Shown here piece after piece: positions 15,501 through 23,762 of a stretch of DNA of 64,000 nucleotides. A program made the position numbers and the translations under genes. The notes under the pieces were generated by a model that was given only the letters and a program-made list of their open reading frames with translations, ran no database searches and was not told the origin of the DNA. Source of the stretch: Streptomyces sp. NBC_00775 (GTDB taxonomy: Bacteria; Actinomycetota; Actinomycetes; Streptomycetales; Streptomycetaceae); assembly GCF_036347135.1 (NCBI RefSeq), contig NZ_CP108938.1:7440001-7504000 (forward strand). Reading direction: 5' to 3'. How positions within the stretch are numbered: the stretch's first letter is position 1; every line of letters starts with the position of its first letter.

Positions 15501-16801
15501 ACAAGGCGCTGCTCGCCGGTGGTGTGGCCGCCGTGGCGACCATGACCGGCTGCTCCTCGGACTCCTCCGACACGGCGAGTTCCGCCTCGTCCTCCGGCGC
15601 CCCCAGCGGCATGCCCTCCGGCGGACCCGGCGGCGGTGGAGGGGGCGGCATGGGCCCCGGGGCCTCGCAGATCAAGTACGCGGACGTCAAGGGCGTCACC
15701 GCCGACGGCACCGTCGTCGACGACCTGTACACGATCCACTCCACGGACGTCTCCACGGACGCGCTGGTCAAGGCGGCGCAGAAGTTCCTGGACGGGCTCT
15801 CCACGAAGGAGCGCAAGTCCTGCACCTTCGACATCGACGCCGACGAGTGGACGGCGTGGAGCAACGTCGACGGCTACGACCGCAAGGGCGTCCGCATGGG
15901 CGACCTGACGGAGAAGAAGCGCAACCTCGGCTACGCGCTGCTCGGCGAGGCCCTGTCCGCCGACGGTCTCACCCAGACCCGCGGCATCATGAAGCTCAAC
16001 GCGTTCCTGGGCGACTCCAACGGCGGCAACCAGAAGACCCTGACCGAGGGCCACTACTTCTTCACCTTCATGGGCACCCCGTCGACCACGAAGCCGTGGG
16101 GCTTCCAGTACGAGGGTCACCACGTCGCCATCAACTACTTCGTCCTGGGCGACCAGGTCGTGATGACGCCGACCTTCATGGGCTCGGAGCCCACGACGGG
16201 CACGTACAAAGGCGAGAAGATCACCCTCTTCAAGCCGGAGACCACGGTCGGTCTAACCATGATCCGCTCCCTCACCGCGGCGCAGCTCAAGAAGGCGGTC
16301 TCCTCGCAGTCGAACGGCAACGAGGACATGAAGGCCGGTGCCGGCCAGGACAACCTCAAGCTCGCCTACGAGGGTCTGAAGGGCTCCGAACTCACCTCCG
16401 CGCAGCAGGAGAAGCTGCTCGACCTGGCCCGGGTGTACATCGGCTACATGAACGAGGGCCACGCCGATGTCAAGATGACCGAGGTGGAGAAGCACCTCGA
16501 CGACACGTACTTCTTCTGGATGGGCGAGACGGAGGACGACTCCGCCTTCTACTACCGGATCCACAGTCCGGTCGTGCTCATCGAGTACGACGCGCAGGCC
16601 CCGCTCTTCTACAAGGGTGACTCCTCCGCGAGCCCGAGCGCCAGCGCGAGCGCGAGCTCCAACGCCGGAGGTCCGGGCGGCGGCATGGGCATGGGTGGCG
16701 GAACGCCGTCCCAGGAGCACATCCACACCATCATCCGCACGCCCAACGGCGGTGACTACGGCATCGATCTCCTCAAGCTGCACCTGGAGAACGACCACTG
16801 A
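15443..16801 (+). CDS. DUF3500 domain lipoprotein
   Basis: A 452-residue probable lipoprotein. The N-terminus has basic residues, a short hydrophobic stretch (LLAGGVAAVATM) and a TGC lipobox Cys, then a Ser/Gly-rich linker. The DUF3500 domain follows, with motifs KFLDGLSTKER, WTAWSNVDG, RGIMKLNAFLG and FMGTPSTTKPWGFQYEGHH. The C-terminal EHIHTIIRTPNGGDYG is conserved in the family, including His residues that could bind metal. The start ATG 15443 overlaps the preceding ATPase gene by 58 bp and has a weak ribosome site. DUF3500 function is unknown. Confidence 0.88.
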   Translation: MHGHRPRTPEAERSRRWFMNKALLAGGVAAVATMTGCSSDSSDTASSASSSGAPSGMPSGGPGGGGGGGMGPGASQIKYADVKGVTADGTVVDDLYTIHSTDVSTDALVKAAQKFLDGLSTKERKSCTFDIDADEWTAWSNVDGYDRKGVRMGDLTEKKRNLGYALLGEALSADGLTQTRGIMKLNAFLGDSNGGNQKTLTEGHYFFTFMGTPSTTKPWGFQYEGHHVAINYFVLGDQVVMTPTFMGSEPTTGTYKGEKITLFKPETTVGLTMIRSLTAAQLKKAVSSQSNGNEDMKAGAGQDNLKLAYEGLKGSELTSAQQEKLLDLARVYIGYMNEGHADVKMTEVEKHLDDTYFFWMGETEDDSAFYYRIHSPVVLIEYDAQAPLFYKGDSSASPSASASASSNAGGPGGGMGMGGGTPSQEHIHTIIRTPNGGDYGIDLLKLHLENDH

Positions 16802-16856
16802 CCCGAGCACTGGCCCGAGCAGTGACACGAGCACGGACCACGACCGCTGACGTCGC

Positions 16857-18122
16857 TCAGCGCGCCGTCTTCGCGATCGACGCCAGTACGGCCTCGGGGT
16901 CGCCGCCCGGTTTCACGGACGCGCCGATCTTCGATCTGATCGCCGTCGCCACCCGCGCCCAGTTGGTGTCGGAGAGCGGGTAGAGGTCCATGTTCGTCAG
17001 TGTGTCCAGGCCGTTCCAGAGGCTGCGGTAGCGCTTGTCGGCGCGCATGGCGTTGCTGGCCGTCACGGTGACGGGCAGCAGCTGGTACTCGGCGGCCTGT
17101 TCGGTGACGTACTTGTCGCCGTACAGGAAGTCGAGGAACTGGCCGACCTGTTCGCGGTGCCCGCGCTGTTTGAAGGCGATCGTCCAGTCGGCGGTGCCCA
17201 TGGTCGGTACGGTCTTGCCGGTGCGGCTCGGCAGCGGGACGGTGCCGTAGGGCACGTTCAGCGTCGAGTCCTCGATCTGCCGCATCAGGGAGAGCGGGGC
17301 GTTCACCATCGCCGCGTCGCCGTCGACGAAGGCCTTCAGCGCCCGGCTGCCGTTCAGCTTGCCCGGTGCGACCGGGCCCGTGAGCCCTTCCGCGACGAGG
17401 TTCGACTTCAGCCAGTTCAGTGTCGACACATTGGCGTCGGCGGTGAAGTCGTAGCTGCCGGCGTCGTCGGTGTATCCGCCCTCCCCGGCCAGCAGCCACA
17501 TCAGTGTCTCGGCCTCCGCCTCCTCGGGCCCGAGCGGTACGGCGATCGGGTACTTCACGCCCTGCGCCTTCAACACCCTTGCGGCGACGAGGAGTTCCTG
17601 CCAGGTGGTGGGCGGCTTGAGGCCCGCCTGCTGGAACAGGTCCTTGTTGTAGTAGAGCAGCCGGGTGCTCGCGGTGAACGGCAGCCCGTACTGGGCGTTC
17701 TGTGCTTCCCCGGCCTGGGCGAGGCTCGGCACGAAACCGGCCTGGACGGGGATGGAGAGCAGTTCGTCCGCCGAGTAGAGCAGGCCCTTGGACGCGTACT
17801 CGGCGTAGCTGCCGGTCTGCACGATGTCGGGCGCCTTGCCCCGCTTCACCAGCTCGGCGACCTTCGCGTCGACGGTGTCGGCGGGGTAGACCTTCGCCAC
17901 CACGCGAATGCCCGGGTGGGAGGACTGGAAGGCGAGTGCGACCCGGTCCCAGTAGCCCAGCGAGTTCTTGTGGACGCTATCGCCGTAGTTCGTCGCGACG
18001 ACGGTCAGCGTGATGCTCTCCGCGTCCGCCGTCGTGTCCGCGCCGCAGCCGCTCACGCCCACCGTGAGGCCCAGCACGGCCGCCATCGTCACCATGATCC
18101 GGGCTCTGCGGGGCACGGCCAT
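16857..18122 (-). CDS. Orphan sugar-binding lipoprotein of an ABC transporter (SBP family 1)
   Basis: A 421-residue extracellular solute-binding protein of the MalE/UgpB type. ATG 18122 opens a lipoprotein signal ending VSGC. Family features include SITLTVVATNYGD at the start of the mature fold, SHPGIRV, LVKRGKAPDIVQ, GLPFTASTRLLYYNKDLF and GDAAMVNAPL. No permease or ATPase gene adjoins it; the closest CUT1 permeases are at 1-1301. It is divergent from a GH43 arabinanase, so arabinan-derived sugar is a reasonable guess. It may supply another transporter or act as a sensor. Confidence 0.92.
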   Translation of the reverse strand: MAVPRRARIMVTMAAVLGLTVGVSGCGADTTADAESITLTVVATNYGDSVHKNSLGYWDRVALAFQSSHPGIRVVAKVYPADTVDAKVAELVKRGKAPDIVQTGSYAEYASKGLLYSADELLSIPVQAGFVPSLAQAGEAQNAQYGLPFTASTRLLYYNKDLFQQAGLKPPTTWQELLVAARVLKAQGVKYPIAVPLGPEEAEAETLMWLLAGEGGYTDDAGSYDFTADANVSTLNWLKSNLVAEGLTGPVAPGKLNGSRALKAFVDGDAAMVNAPLSLMRQIEDSTLNVPYGTVPLPSRTGKTVPTMGTADWTIAFKQRGHREQVGQFLDFLYGDKYVTEQAAEYQLLPVTVTASNAMRADKRYRSLWNGLDTLTNMDLYPLSDTNWARVATAIRSKIGASVKPGGDPEAVLASIAKTAR

Positions 18123-18288
18123 CACCTCTGTTTCAGCCACCCATGACGCGCGTAGACGATGCGCGTCGATCGTAGGCCGGGCGGGAGACGGCGCACAGGG
18201 CCGTGGCGGTTGCGTTTTGGTTCCGGTGATGTGACGCGATTGGCCCGAAATTGCGGGCGCGTGACGGGAGTCGGGTGTGTCAGAAGCG

Positions 18289-18317
18289 TTGACGCGGAAG
18301 CGCTTCGATTCTACGGT
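18289..18317 (+). promoter_or_regulatory. Promoter with LacI-type operator in the spacer, upstream of GH43 copy 2
   Basis: TTGACG (18289-18294) and TACGGT (18312-18317) are separated by 17 bp. The spacer contains the palindrome GAAGCGCTTC (18297-18306), resembling LacI-family operators that control Streptomyces polysaccharide genes. Binding there would block polymerase directly. No LacI gene is in the window. Confidence 0.6.
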
Positions 18318-18365
18318 CCCGTTCGAAGTCATGACCAGCGTTCAGAATCTCGAACAATCGGACCC

Positions 18366-18410
18366 GAACGGCCAGATCCCGAACGGCCAGATCCCGAACG
18401 GCCAGATCCC
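18366..18410. repeat. 15-bp tandem repeat in the arabinanase leader
   Basis: Three exact copies of GAACGGCCAGATCCC, with degenerate flanking units, lie between the promoter and the ribosome site AGGAGG (18431). In frame they would read PNGQI repeats, but the signal peptide begins after them at the GTG 18445. The 322 bp between the divergent genes (18123-18444) holds this, the promoter above, and an ACGAT-N8-ATCGT inverted repeat near 18155. Confidence 0.8.
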
Positions 18411-18444
18411 GAACAGTCAGAACCTCGAACAGGAGGAAGTCCGC

Positions 18445-19419
18445 GTGAGCCGCACCTCCCGCAGAACCGCACTCCTCGCCGTCCCCGCGGCGATCCTGCT
18501 CGCCCTGATCCCGGGCACCGCGAGCGCCTACCCCAACCCCGGCACCGTCACCGGGTCCGTCGTCGTGCACGACCCGACGATGATCCGCACCTCGTCCGGG
18601 CGGTATCTGCTGTACGCCACCGGTGGCGGCCTGAGCTACAAGACCTCCACGGACCGGACCGCGTTCACCGCGGGCAGCGACGCGTTCACCACCAAGCCGA
18701 GCTGGTGGTCGACGTATGCGACCGAGGCCTGGGCGCCCGACATCTCGTACCACGGCGGCAAGTACCTGATGTACTACGCCGTTTCGACCTTCGGGTCGAA
18801 CACGTCGGCCATCGGCCTGGCCGGTTCGACGACCGGGCTGCCGGGCTCCTGGAGCGACTACGGGATCGTCTACACGTCCACCAGCTCCAGCGACTACAAC
18901 GCCATCGACCCGAACCTCTTCGTGGACGACGACGGCAAGTGGTGGCTGTCCTTCGGCAGTTGGTGGACCGGCATCAAGATGATCCAGATCGACCCGTCGA
19001 CCGGGAAGCAGCTCTCCACCAACACGACGCGGTACTCCCTCGCCTCGCGGCCCACCGGGACCAAGGCGGTCGAGGCGCCGTACATCGTCAAACGGAACGG
19101 CTACTACTACCTGTTCGCCTCGTACGACGTCTGCTGTCAGGGGACCAGTTCGACGTACAAGGTCAAGGTGGGGCGGGCCACGAGTGTCACCGGGCCGTAC
19201 TACGACCAGAACGGCGTCGCCATGATGAGCAATGGCGGCACGGCTGTGCTGGAGTCGCACGGCAGCGTCATCGGGCCCGGCGGGCAGTCCATCATGGCGG
19301 ACTCGGACTCGGACGGGGACCTGATCGTCTATCACTACTACGACGGCAACGACAGCGGGACACCCAAGCTCGGGATCAACCTGCTGAACTGGAGCAGTGG
19401 GTGGCCCGTCGCCTATTGA
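18445..19419 (+). CDS. Secreted arabinan endo-1,5-alpha-L-arabinosidase, GH43 (second copy)
   Basis: A 324-residue exported arabinanase, paralogous to 1298-2269. GTG 18445 follows AGGAGG by eight bases and opens a signal peptide (RTSRRTALLAVPAA, cleavage after ASA). Catalytic motifs are HDPTMI, NAIDPNLF and VEAPYIV; the acid motif therefore reads VEAPY rather than VEGPY of copy 1, with the Glu kept. YDVCCQGTSSTYKVKVGR matches the paired-Cys loop of copy 1 (YDACCAG). It is divergent from a sugar-binding lipoprotein and has its own operator-bearing promoter, so regulation probably differs from copy 1. Confidence 0.94.
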   Translation: MSRTSRRTALLAVPAAILLALIPGTASAYPNPGTVTGSVVVHDPTMIRTSSGRYLLYATGGGLSYKTSTDRTAFTAGSDAFTTKPSWWSTYATEAWAPDISYHGGKYLMYYAVSTFGSNTSAIGLAGSTTGLPGSWSDYGIVYTSTSSSDYNAIDPNLFVDDDGKWWLSFGSWWTGIKMIQIDPSTGKQLSTNTTRYSLASRPTGTKAVEAPYIVKRNGYYYLFASYDVCCQGTSSTYKVKVGRATSVTGPYYDQNGVAMMSNGGTAVLESHGSVIGPGGQSIMADSDSDGDLIVYHYYDGNDSGTPKLGINLLNWSSGWPVAY

Positions 19420-19443
19420 GATGGCCGAGCCTGCCGGGCCTGC

Positions 19444-21141
19444 TCAGCCCGCCTGGCCGTACAGCAGGGCTCCCACGGCCGGCCAGCCGGTCGGCTGCTG
19501 GGGCTGCGGTTGCGGTTCCGGCTGGGTACGGCCTCGGACCTGGGCCGCCGTCAGGCCTCCGGCGGCGCCCAGCCCGGCGGCGGGCGCCTGCGCCATACCG
19601 GGCATGGCCCCGGGCGGTGCCGGTGCCGGCGGCCGTGCCTGTGTCGGTGCCGGGGCCGGTGTGGGCATGGCTCCGGGTGCCTGTGCCGCGGCAGGCCAGG
19701 CGGTGGGCTGCGGGGTGGGGAAGTTCGACACCCCCGCGGGCTGCGCGGGCGGGAAGCTGGACATCGCCGCGGGCTGGGGGGTGGGGAAGTTCGACACCGC
19801 CGCCGCCGGCTGCGGGGCCGGCAGGCTCGGCATCTGTGAGGGCATCTGCGACGGCATCTGTGCGGGCATCTGCGCGGGCTGTACCGCGGCAGGGCCCGGC
19901 CACGCGGCCGCCTGCGCGGCGAGCCCCTGCATGCCCGCTCCGTTCGTGGCACTGACCAGGCGGTCCACCGCCGCCGTACCCGAGCTGTAGCTGGTCCCTG
20001 TGCCCAGCTCGGGTACGGCGGCTCCCCTCCTGGTCCCGTAGAGCACCTGTTCCAGGCCGGACACCAGGCGTCGCACATCCACCTGGGGGCGCACCACGAG
20101 TCTCAGGAAGCGGCTGGACGAACCGATCTTGTTGCCGCACTCGCGGACCAGGATCCGGTGCTCGGTGAGCAGTCGGTCCCGGACCACGGTGCCTTCGGCG
20201 CCCACGGGGAGGCGCACGAAGAGGAAGTTGCCCTGCGACGGGTAGACCGTGAGGCCGGGCAGCGTGGAGAGCTGTTGGGCCATGTCGAGCCGGTCGCGGC
20301 GGACCATGTGCAGGCTCTGCATGTACTCCTGGCCGTGTTCCTTGAGCATGAACACCACATACTCCGCGAAGGAGTTGAGGTTCCACTTGGGCAGCATGGC
20401 GCGGACCTTGCCCGCCAGGGCCGGGTTGGCGACGAGATAGCCGAAGCGGATGCCGTGCAGTCCGAAGTTCTTGCCGAGGCTGCGCAGCACGATGACGTTG
20501 GGCCGCATCACGGCGTCCTCGACGACGCTCGGCTCGTGCTCCGCGTCGGCGAACTCCAGGAACGACTCGTCGATGACGATCAGGTCCAGGTCGGCCATCG
20601 CGTCCATGAACTGGATGAGCGACTGGCGCGGGATGAAGCCGCCGTCGGGGTTGTTCGGGTTGCAGATGACGGCGACACGGGTGCCACGGGCGCGGATGAA
20701 GTCGGCGTACTGGGCGAGGTCGAGGGCGAAGCCGGTGGACTCCTGGAGCGGGAACATGTCGACCCGCTTGCCGGTCTCCATCGGCTGGTCGGTCCAGCGG
20801 CCGAACGTGGGGACGGGTATCGCGAGGGACTCCCGGACCAGCAAGTGGTCGATCCAGGTGATGAGTTCGGTCGAACCGTTGCCCATCGCGACGCACTGCG
20901 GCGGGAGTTGGAGCAGCGAGCACAGCTCGGCCGTGATGGTGTCGGCGCTGCTCGGGTAGTACGTGATGATCTCGCGCAGCCGGCCCGCCAGTTCGTCGAA
21001 CATCGCGGGCGTGGGGAAGTACGGATTGCAGGGGATGCAGAAGTCCACGGGACCGGCCCCGTCACCCTCCCGCGTCAGTGCGGCCATCGAGGGGCTGTGC
21101 GCCGCAGTGCCGCGAAAGAGCGAGGTGACATTGCCGGCCAT
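19444..21141 (-). CDS. PLP-dependent aminotransferase (HisC/CobD-like) with long P/A/Q-rich tail
   Basis: A 565-residue protein. Residues 1 to about 380 form a fold-type I aminotransferase related to histidinol-phosphate aminotransferase and threonine-phosphate decarboxylase: CNPNNPDGGF, VIDESFLEFAD, and RSLGKNFGLHGIRFGY with the PLP lysine. The last ~170 residues are low complexity, rich in Pro, Ala, Gln and Met with QMPSQMPS and SNFPTPQP repeats, which is not usual for the family. ATG 21141 has GGAGG seven bases upstream, inside a structured leader. It is downstream of the secreted epimerase in the same direction. Substrate is unknown. Confidence 0.85.
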   Translation of the reverse strand: MAGNVTSLFRGTAAHSPSMAALTREGDGAGPVDFCIPCNPYFPTPAMFDELAGRLREIITYYPSSADTITAELCSLLQLPPQCVAMGNGSTELITWIDHLLVRESLAIPVPTFGRWTDQPMETGKRVDMFPLQESTGFALDLAQYADFIRARGTRVAVICNPNNPDGGFIPRQSLIQFMDAMADLDLIVIDESFLEFADAEHEPSVVEDAVMRPNVIVLRSLGKNFGLHGIRFGYLVANPALAGKVRAMLPKWNLNSFAEYVVFMLKEHGQEYMQSLHMVRRDRLDMAQQLSTLPGLTVYPSQGNFLFVRLPVGAEGTVVRDRLLTEHRILVRECGNKIGSSSRFLRLVVRPQVDVRRLVSGLEQVLYGTRRGAAVPELGTGTSYSSGTAAVDRLVSATNGAGMQGLAAQAAAWPGPAAVQPAQMPAQMPSQMPSQMPSLPAPQPAAAVSNFPTPQPAAMSSFPPAQPAGVSNFPTPQPTAWPAAAQAPGAMPTPAPAPTQARPPAPAPPGAMPGMAQAPAAGLGAAGGLTAAQVRGRTQPEPQPQPQQPTGWPAVGALLYGQAG

Positions 21142-21147
21142 GGAACC

Positions 21148-21243
21148 TCCGTATAGGGCGGGCCCGCTGGGGAGGACGGGCCCTCCGCTTTGGGTGGCCC
21201 GTGCGGGGGAGCACGGGCCGCCCTTCTATACGGATACGGAGGT
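21148..21243 (-). promoter_or_regulatory. Highly structured leader that can mask the ribosome site
   Basis: Read on the minus strand, CCTCCGTATCCGTATAG at the 5' side can pair with CTATACGGAGG, which contains the ribosome site of the aminotransferase gene. Between them are GGCCCGTGC-tccccc-GCACGGGCC and GGAGG/CCTCC hairpins. It could be an attenuator-like leader or simply the terminator of the preceding epimerase gene. Confidence 0.5.
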
Positions 21244-21311
21244 GGCGCTGTTCAACGGCTGTGAATTCGTGCGGAAATTGTGAACTGGCTGTGAAGGGCT
21301 ACTTCAGAGCG

Positions 21312-22460
21312 TCACGCGCCGAACGAGTGCACCGTCGTCGTCCGGTACGTCTGCCCCGGCCGGAGCACGGTCGACGGGAACGACGGCTCGTTCGGCGAGT
21401 CCGGGAAGTGCTGGGTCTCCAGGCACAGCGCGTCGCCCTGGCGGTAGATGTGGCCGCCGGTTCCGACGAGCGTGCCGTCGAGGAAGTTGCCCGAGTAGAA
21501 CTGCAGGCCCGGTTCGGTCGTCGCGATCTTCAGGGTGCGGCCGGAGGACGGGTCGCGCAGCGTCGCGACATGCTCGGGCTTGCCCGTGATGCCCTTGTCG
21601 AGGACCCAGTTGTGGTCGATGCCCTTGCCGTACAGCAGCTGCTGGTTGGCGATCCGGATGTCCTCACCGACCGTCTTGGCGTGGCGGAAGTCGAAGGGGG
21701 TGCCCGCGACCTTGGCCAGCTCACCGGTGGGGATCAGGCCGGAGTCGACGGGGGTGTAGCGGGCCGCGGCGATCTTCAGCTCGTGGTCGTAGATCGAGCC
21801 GCTGCCCTCGCCCGCCAGGTTCCAGTAGACGTGGCTGGTGAGGTTGACGACGGTGGCCTTGTCGGTGGTGGCCTCGTAGTCGAGGCGCCAGTCGCCGTGC
21901 TTGGTGAGGGTGTAGGTGACCTTCACCTTGAGCGTTCCGGGGTAGCCCATCTCGCCGTCGATGCTCGTGTAGTACAGGTGCAGGCCCACGTCGGAGCCCT
22001 TGGTGAAGCCCTCGACGTCCCACACGTGCTTGTCGAAGCCCTTGACCCCGCCGTGCAGGCTGTTCACACCGTCGTTGACGGAGAGCTGGTAGCTCGTGCC
22101 GTCGAGGGTGAACTGGCCCTTGCCGATGCGGTTTCCGTAACGGCCGATCAGCGCGCCGAAGTACGGGGTCTTGGCGACGTAGTCCTCGATGTTGTCGAAG
22201 CCCAGGGAGACGTTCTTGTACTTGCCGTGCCGGTCGGGGATCTCCAGGGACTGGACGATGCCGCCGTAGGACAGGACCTTGAGCTTGGTGCCGCCGTTCT
22301 CCAGCGACCAGCGGTAGATCTTCGTGCCGTCCGCGAGCTTCCCGAAGAGCTCCTTCACCGGCTTCCTGCCTCCCGAGGCGTGTGCCGTACCGCCGAGCGT
22401 GGTGGCGGCTATCCCTGCCGCCGCGGCGCCTGCGATGACCGTGCGTCTGTTCAGTTCCAT
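21312..22460 (-). CDS. galM: Tat-secreted aldose 1-epimerase
   Basis: A 382-residue exported mutarotase. NRRTVIAGAAAAG is a twin-arginine signal with cleavage near AHA. GalM motifs: SYGGIVQSLEIPDR, FGALIGRYGNRIG, the catalytic His in NSLHGG and in TSHVYWNL, and the catalytic Glu in LETQHFPDSPN. Extracellular mutarotation would speed uptake of sugar released by the secreted glycosidases. It lies just downstream of the MmsB permease gene but a terminator-like hairpin at 22482-22509 separates them. A cytoplasmic paralogue is at 46923-47903. Confidence 0.94.
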   Translation of the reverse strand: MELNRRTVIAGAAAAGIAATTLGGTAHASGGRKPVKELFGKLADGTKIYRWSLENGGTKLKVLSYGGIVQSLEIPDRHGKYKNVSLGFDNIEDYVAKTPYFGALIGRYGNRIGKGQFTLDGTSYQLSVNDGVNSLHGGVKGFDKHVWDVEGFTKGSDVGLHLYYTSIDGEMGYPGTLKVKVTYTLTKHGDWRLDYEATTDKATVVNLTSHVYWNLAGEGSGSIYDHELKIAAARYTPVDSGLIPTGELAKVAGTPFDFRHAKTVGEDIRIANQQLLYGKGIDHNWVLDKGITGKPEHVATLRDPSSGRTLKIATTEPGLQFYSGNFLDGTLVGTGGHIYRQGDALCLETQHFPDSPNEPSFPSTVLRPGQTYRTTTVHSFGA

Positions 22461-22481
22461 CTAGCGGCTCCCATAAAGGAT

Positions 22482-22509
22482 GGGCCCCGCCGGCTTGCCG
22501 GCGGGGCCC
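22482..22509 (-). terminator. Hairpin terminator after the monosaccharide importer
   Basis: GGGCCCCGCCGGC-tt-GCCGGCGGGGCCC is a perfect 13-bp inverted repeat between the permease stop (22518) and the epimerase start (22460). On the minus strand it is followed by ATCCTTTAT. It probably ends the chvE-mmsA-mmsB message. Confidence 0.75.
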
Positions 22510-22517
22510 GAGCTGAC

Positions 22518-23762
22518 TTACGAACCGACCTTGCGCTTGTTCCACACGTCGAAGCCGACCGCCGCCAGGAGCACCAGGCCCTTGATGACCTGCTGCCAGT
22601 CGGTGCCGATGCCGACGAGGTTCATACCGTTGTTCAGCACGCCCAGGACGAGACCACCGATGATCGCGCCGAGGACCGTGCCCACGCCGCCGCTCATCGA
22701 CGCGCCGCCGATGAACGAGGCCGCGATCGCTTCCAGTTCGAAGTTCAGACCGGCCTTGGGCGAGGCCGCGTTGAAGCGGGCGGCGAAGACCAGACCCGCC
22801 AGGGCCGCGAGCATGCCCATGTTCAGGAAGACCAGGAAGGTGACCTTCTTGTCCTTCACACCCGACAGCTTGGCCGCCGGGAGGTTGCCGCCGATCGCGT
22901 AGATGTGCCGGCCGATGACCGCGTTGCGCATCAGGTAGCCGAAGCCGGCGACCAGGACGCCGAGGATCAGCAGGACCACCGGAGCACCCTTGTAGCTGGC
23001 GAGCAGCATGGTGACGGTGAGCACGGCGGCGATCAGCGCGACGAGCTTCAGGAGGAAGAGGTTCCTGGGCAGGATGTCGAGCGAGAACTCCTGCTGCCGC
23101 TTGCGGTCGCGGACCTCCTGGAACACCACGAACGCGATCAGACCGATGCCGAGCAGCAGTGTGAGGTTGTGGTAGTTCGTGTTCGGGCCGACCTCGGGCA
23201 GGAAGCCGTTGGCGACCTTCTGCAGACCGTCCGGGAACGGGCCGATCGTCTGGCCCTTGAGGAAGATCTCGGTCAGACCGCGGAAGGTCAGCATGCCCGC
23301 CAGGGTCACGATGAACGACGGTATGCCGAGATACGCGATGAGGAAGCCCTGCGCGGCGCCCGCGGCCCCGCCGATGGCCAGACACATCACCAGCGCGATC
23401 GGCCAGGAGATGTCGTGGTTGACCATCAGTACGGCGCCCATCGCGCCCACGAACGCCGTCAGCGAGCCGACCGACAGGTCGATGTGGCCCGCGATGATGA
23501 CGAGCATCATGCCGATCGCGAGGATCAGGATGTAGCTGTTCTGCAGCACCAGGTTGGAGACGTTGCGCGGCAGCAGCAGGTCGCCGTTGGTCCACACGGC
23601 GAACAGCACCACGATCAGGCCGAGGGCGAACAGCATGCCGTACTGCCGCATGTTGCGGCGCATGCCGTCCAGCATCAGCTGAAGCAGGCCCTCGCCCGAG
23701 GCCGATCCGCTCTTGCCGGGCGGCGCCGGGGCCGGCGTCTTGGCGGTCACATCCGTGCTCAT
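22518..23762 (-). CDS. mmsB: Multiple-monosaccharide ABC transporter permease
   Basis: A 414-residue CUT2-type permease (GguB/XylH/RbsC relatives) with about ten membrane segments. Characteristic stretches are [34 protein letters not shown], and [23 protein letters not shown]. Its ATG overlaps the ATPase stop by four bases. Together with the ATPase and ChvE-like binding protein it imports free pentoses or hexoses such as arabinose, galactose, glucose or xylose. The soluble N-terminal ~25 residues are Pro/Ala-rich. Confidence 0.95.
   Translation of the reverse strand: MSTDVTAKTPAPAPPGKSGSASGEGLLQLMLDGMRRNMRQYGMLFALGLIVVLFAVWTNGDLLLPRNVSNLVLQNSYILILAIGMMLVIIAGHIDLSVGSLTAFVGAMGAVLMVNHDISWPIALVMCLAIGGAAGAAQGFLIAYLGIPSFIVTLAGMLTFRGLTEIFLKGQTIGPFPDGLQKVANGFLPEVGPNTNYHNLTLLLGIGLIAFVVFQEVRDRKRQQEFSLDILPRNLFLLKLVALIAAVLTVTMLLASYKGAPVVLLILGVLVAGFGYLMRNAVIGRHIYAIGGNLPAAKLSGVKDKKVTFLVFLNMGMLAALAGLVFAARFNAASPKAGLNFELEAIAASFIGGASMSGGVGTVLGAIIGGLVLGVLNNGMNLVGIGTDWQQVIKGLVLLAAVGFDVWNKRKVGS

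Noticed and set aside
18277..18444. Longer start for arabinanase copy 2 that would translate the 15-bp repeats as PNGQI repeats
   Set aside because: The AGGAGG site and signal peptide point to GTG 18445; upstream sequence is promoter and leader.
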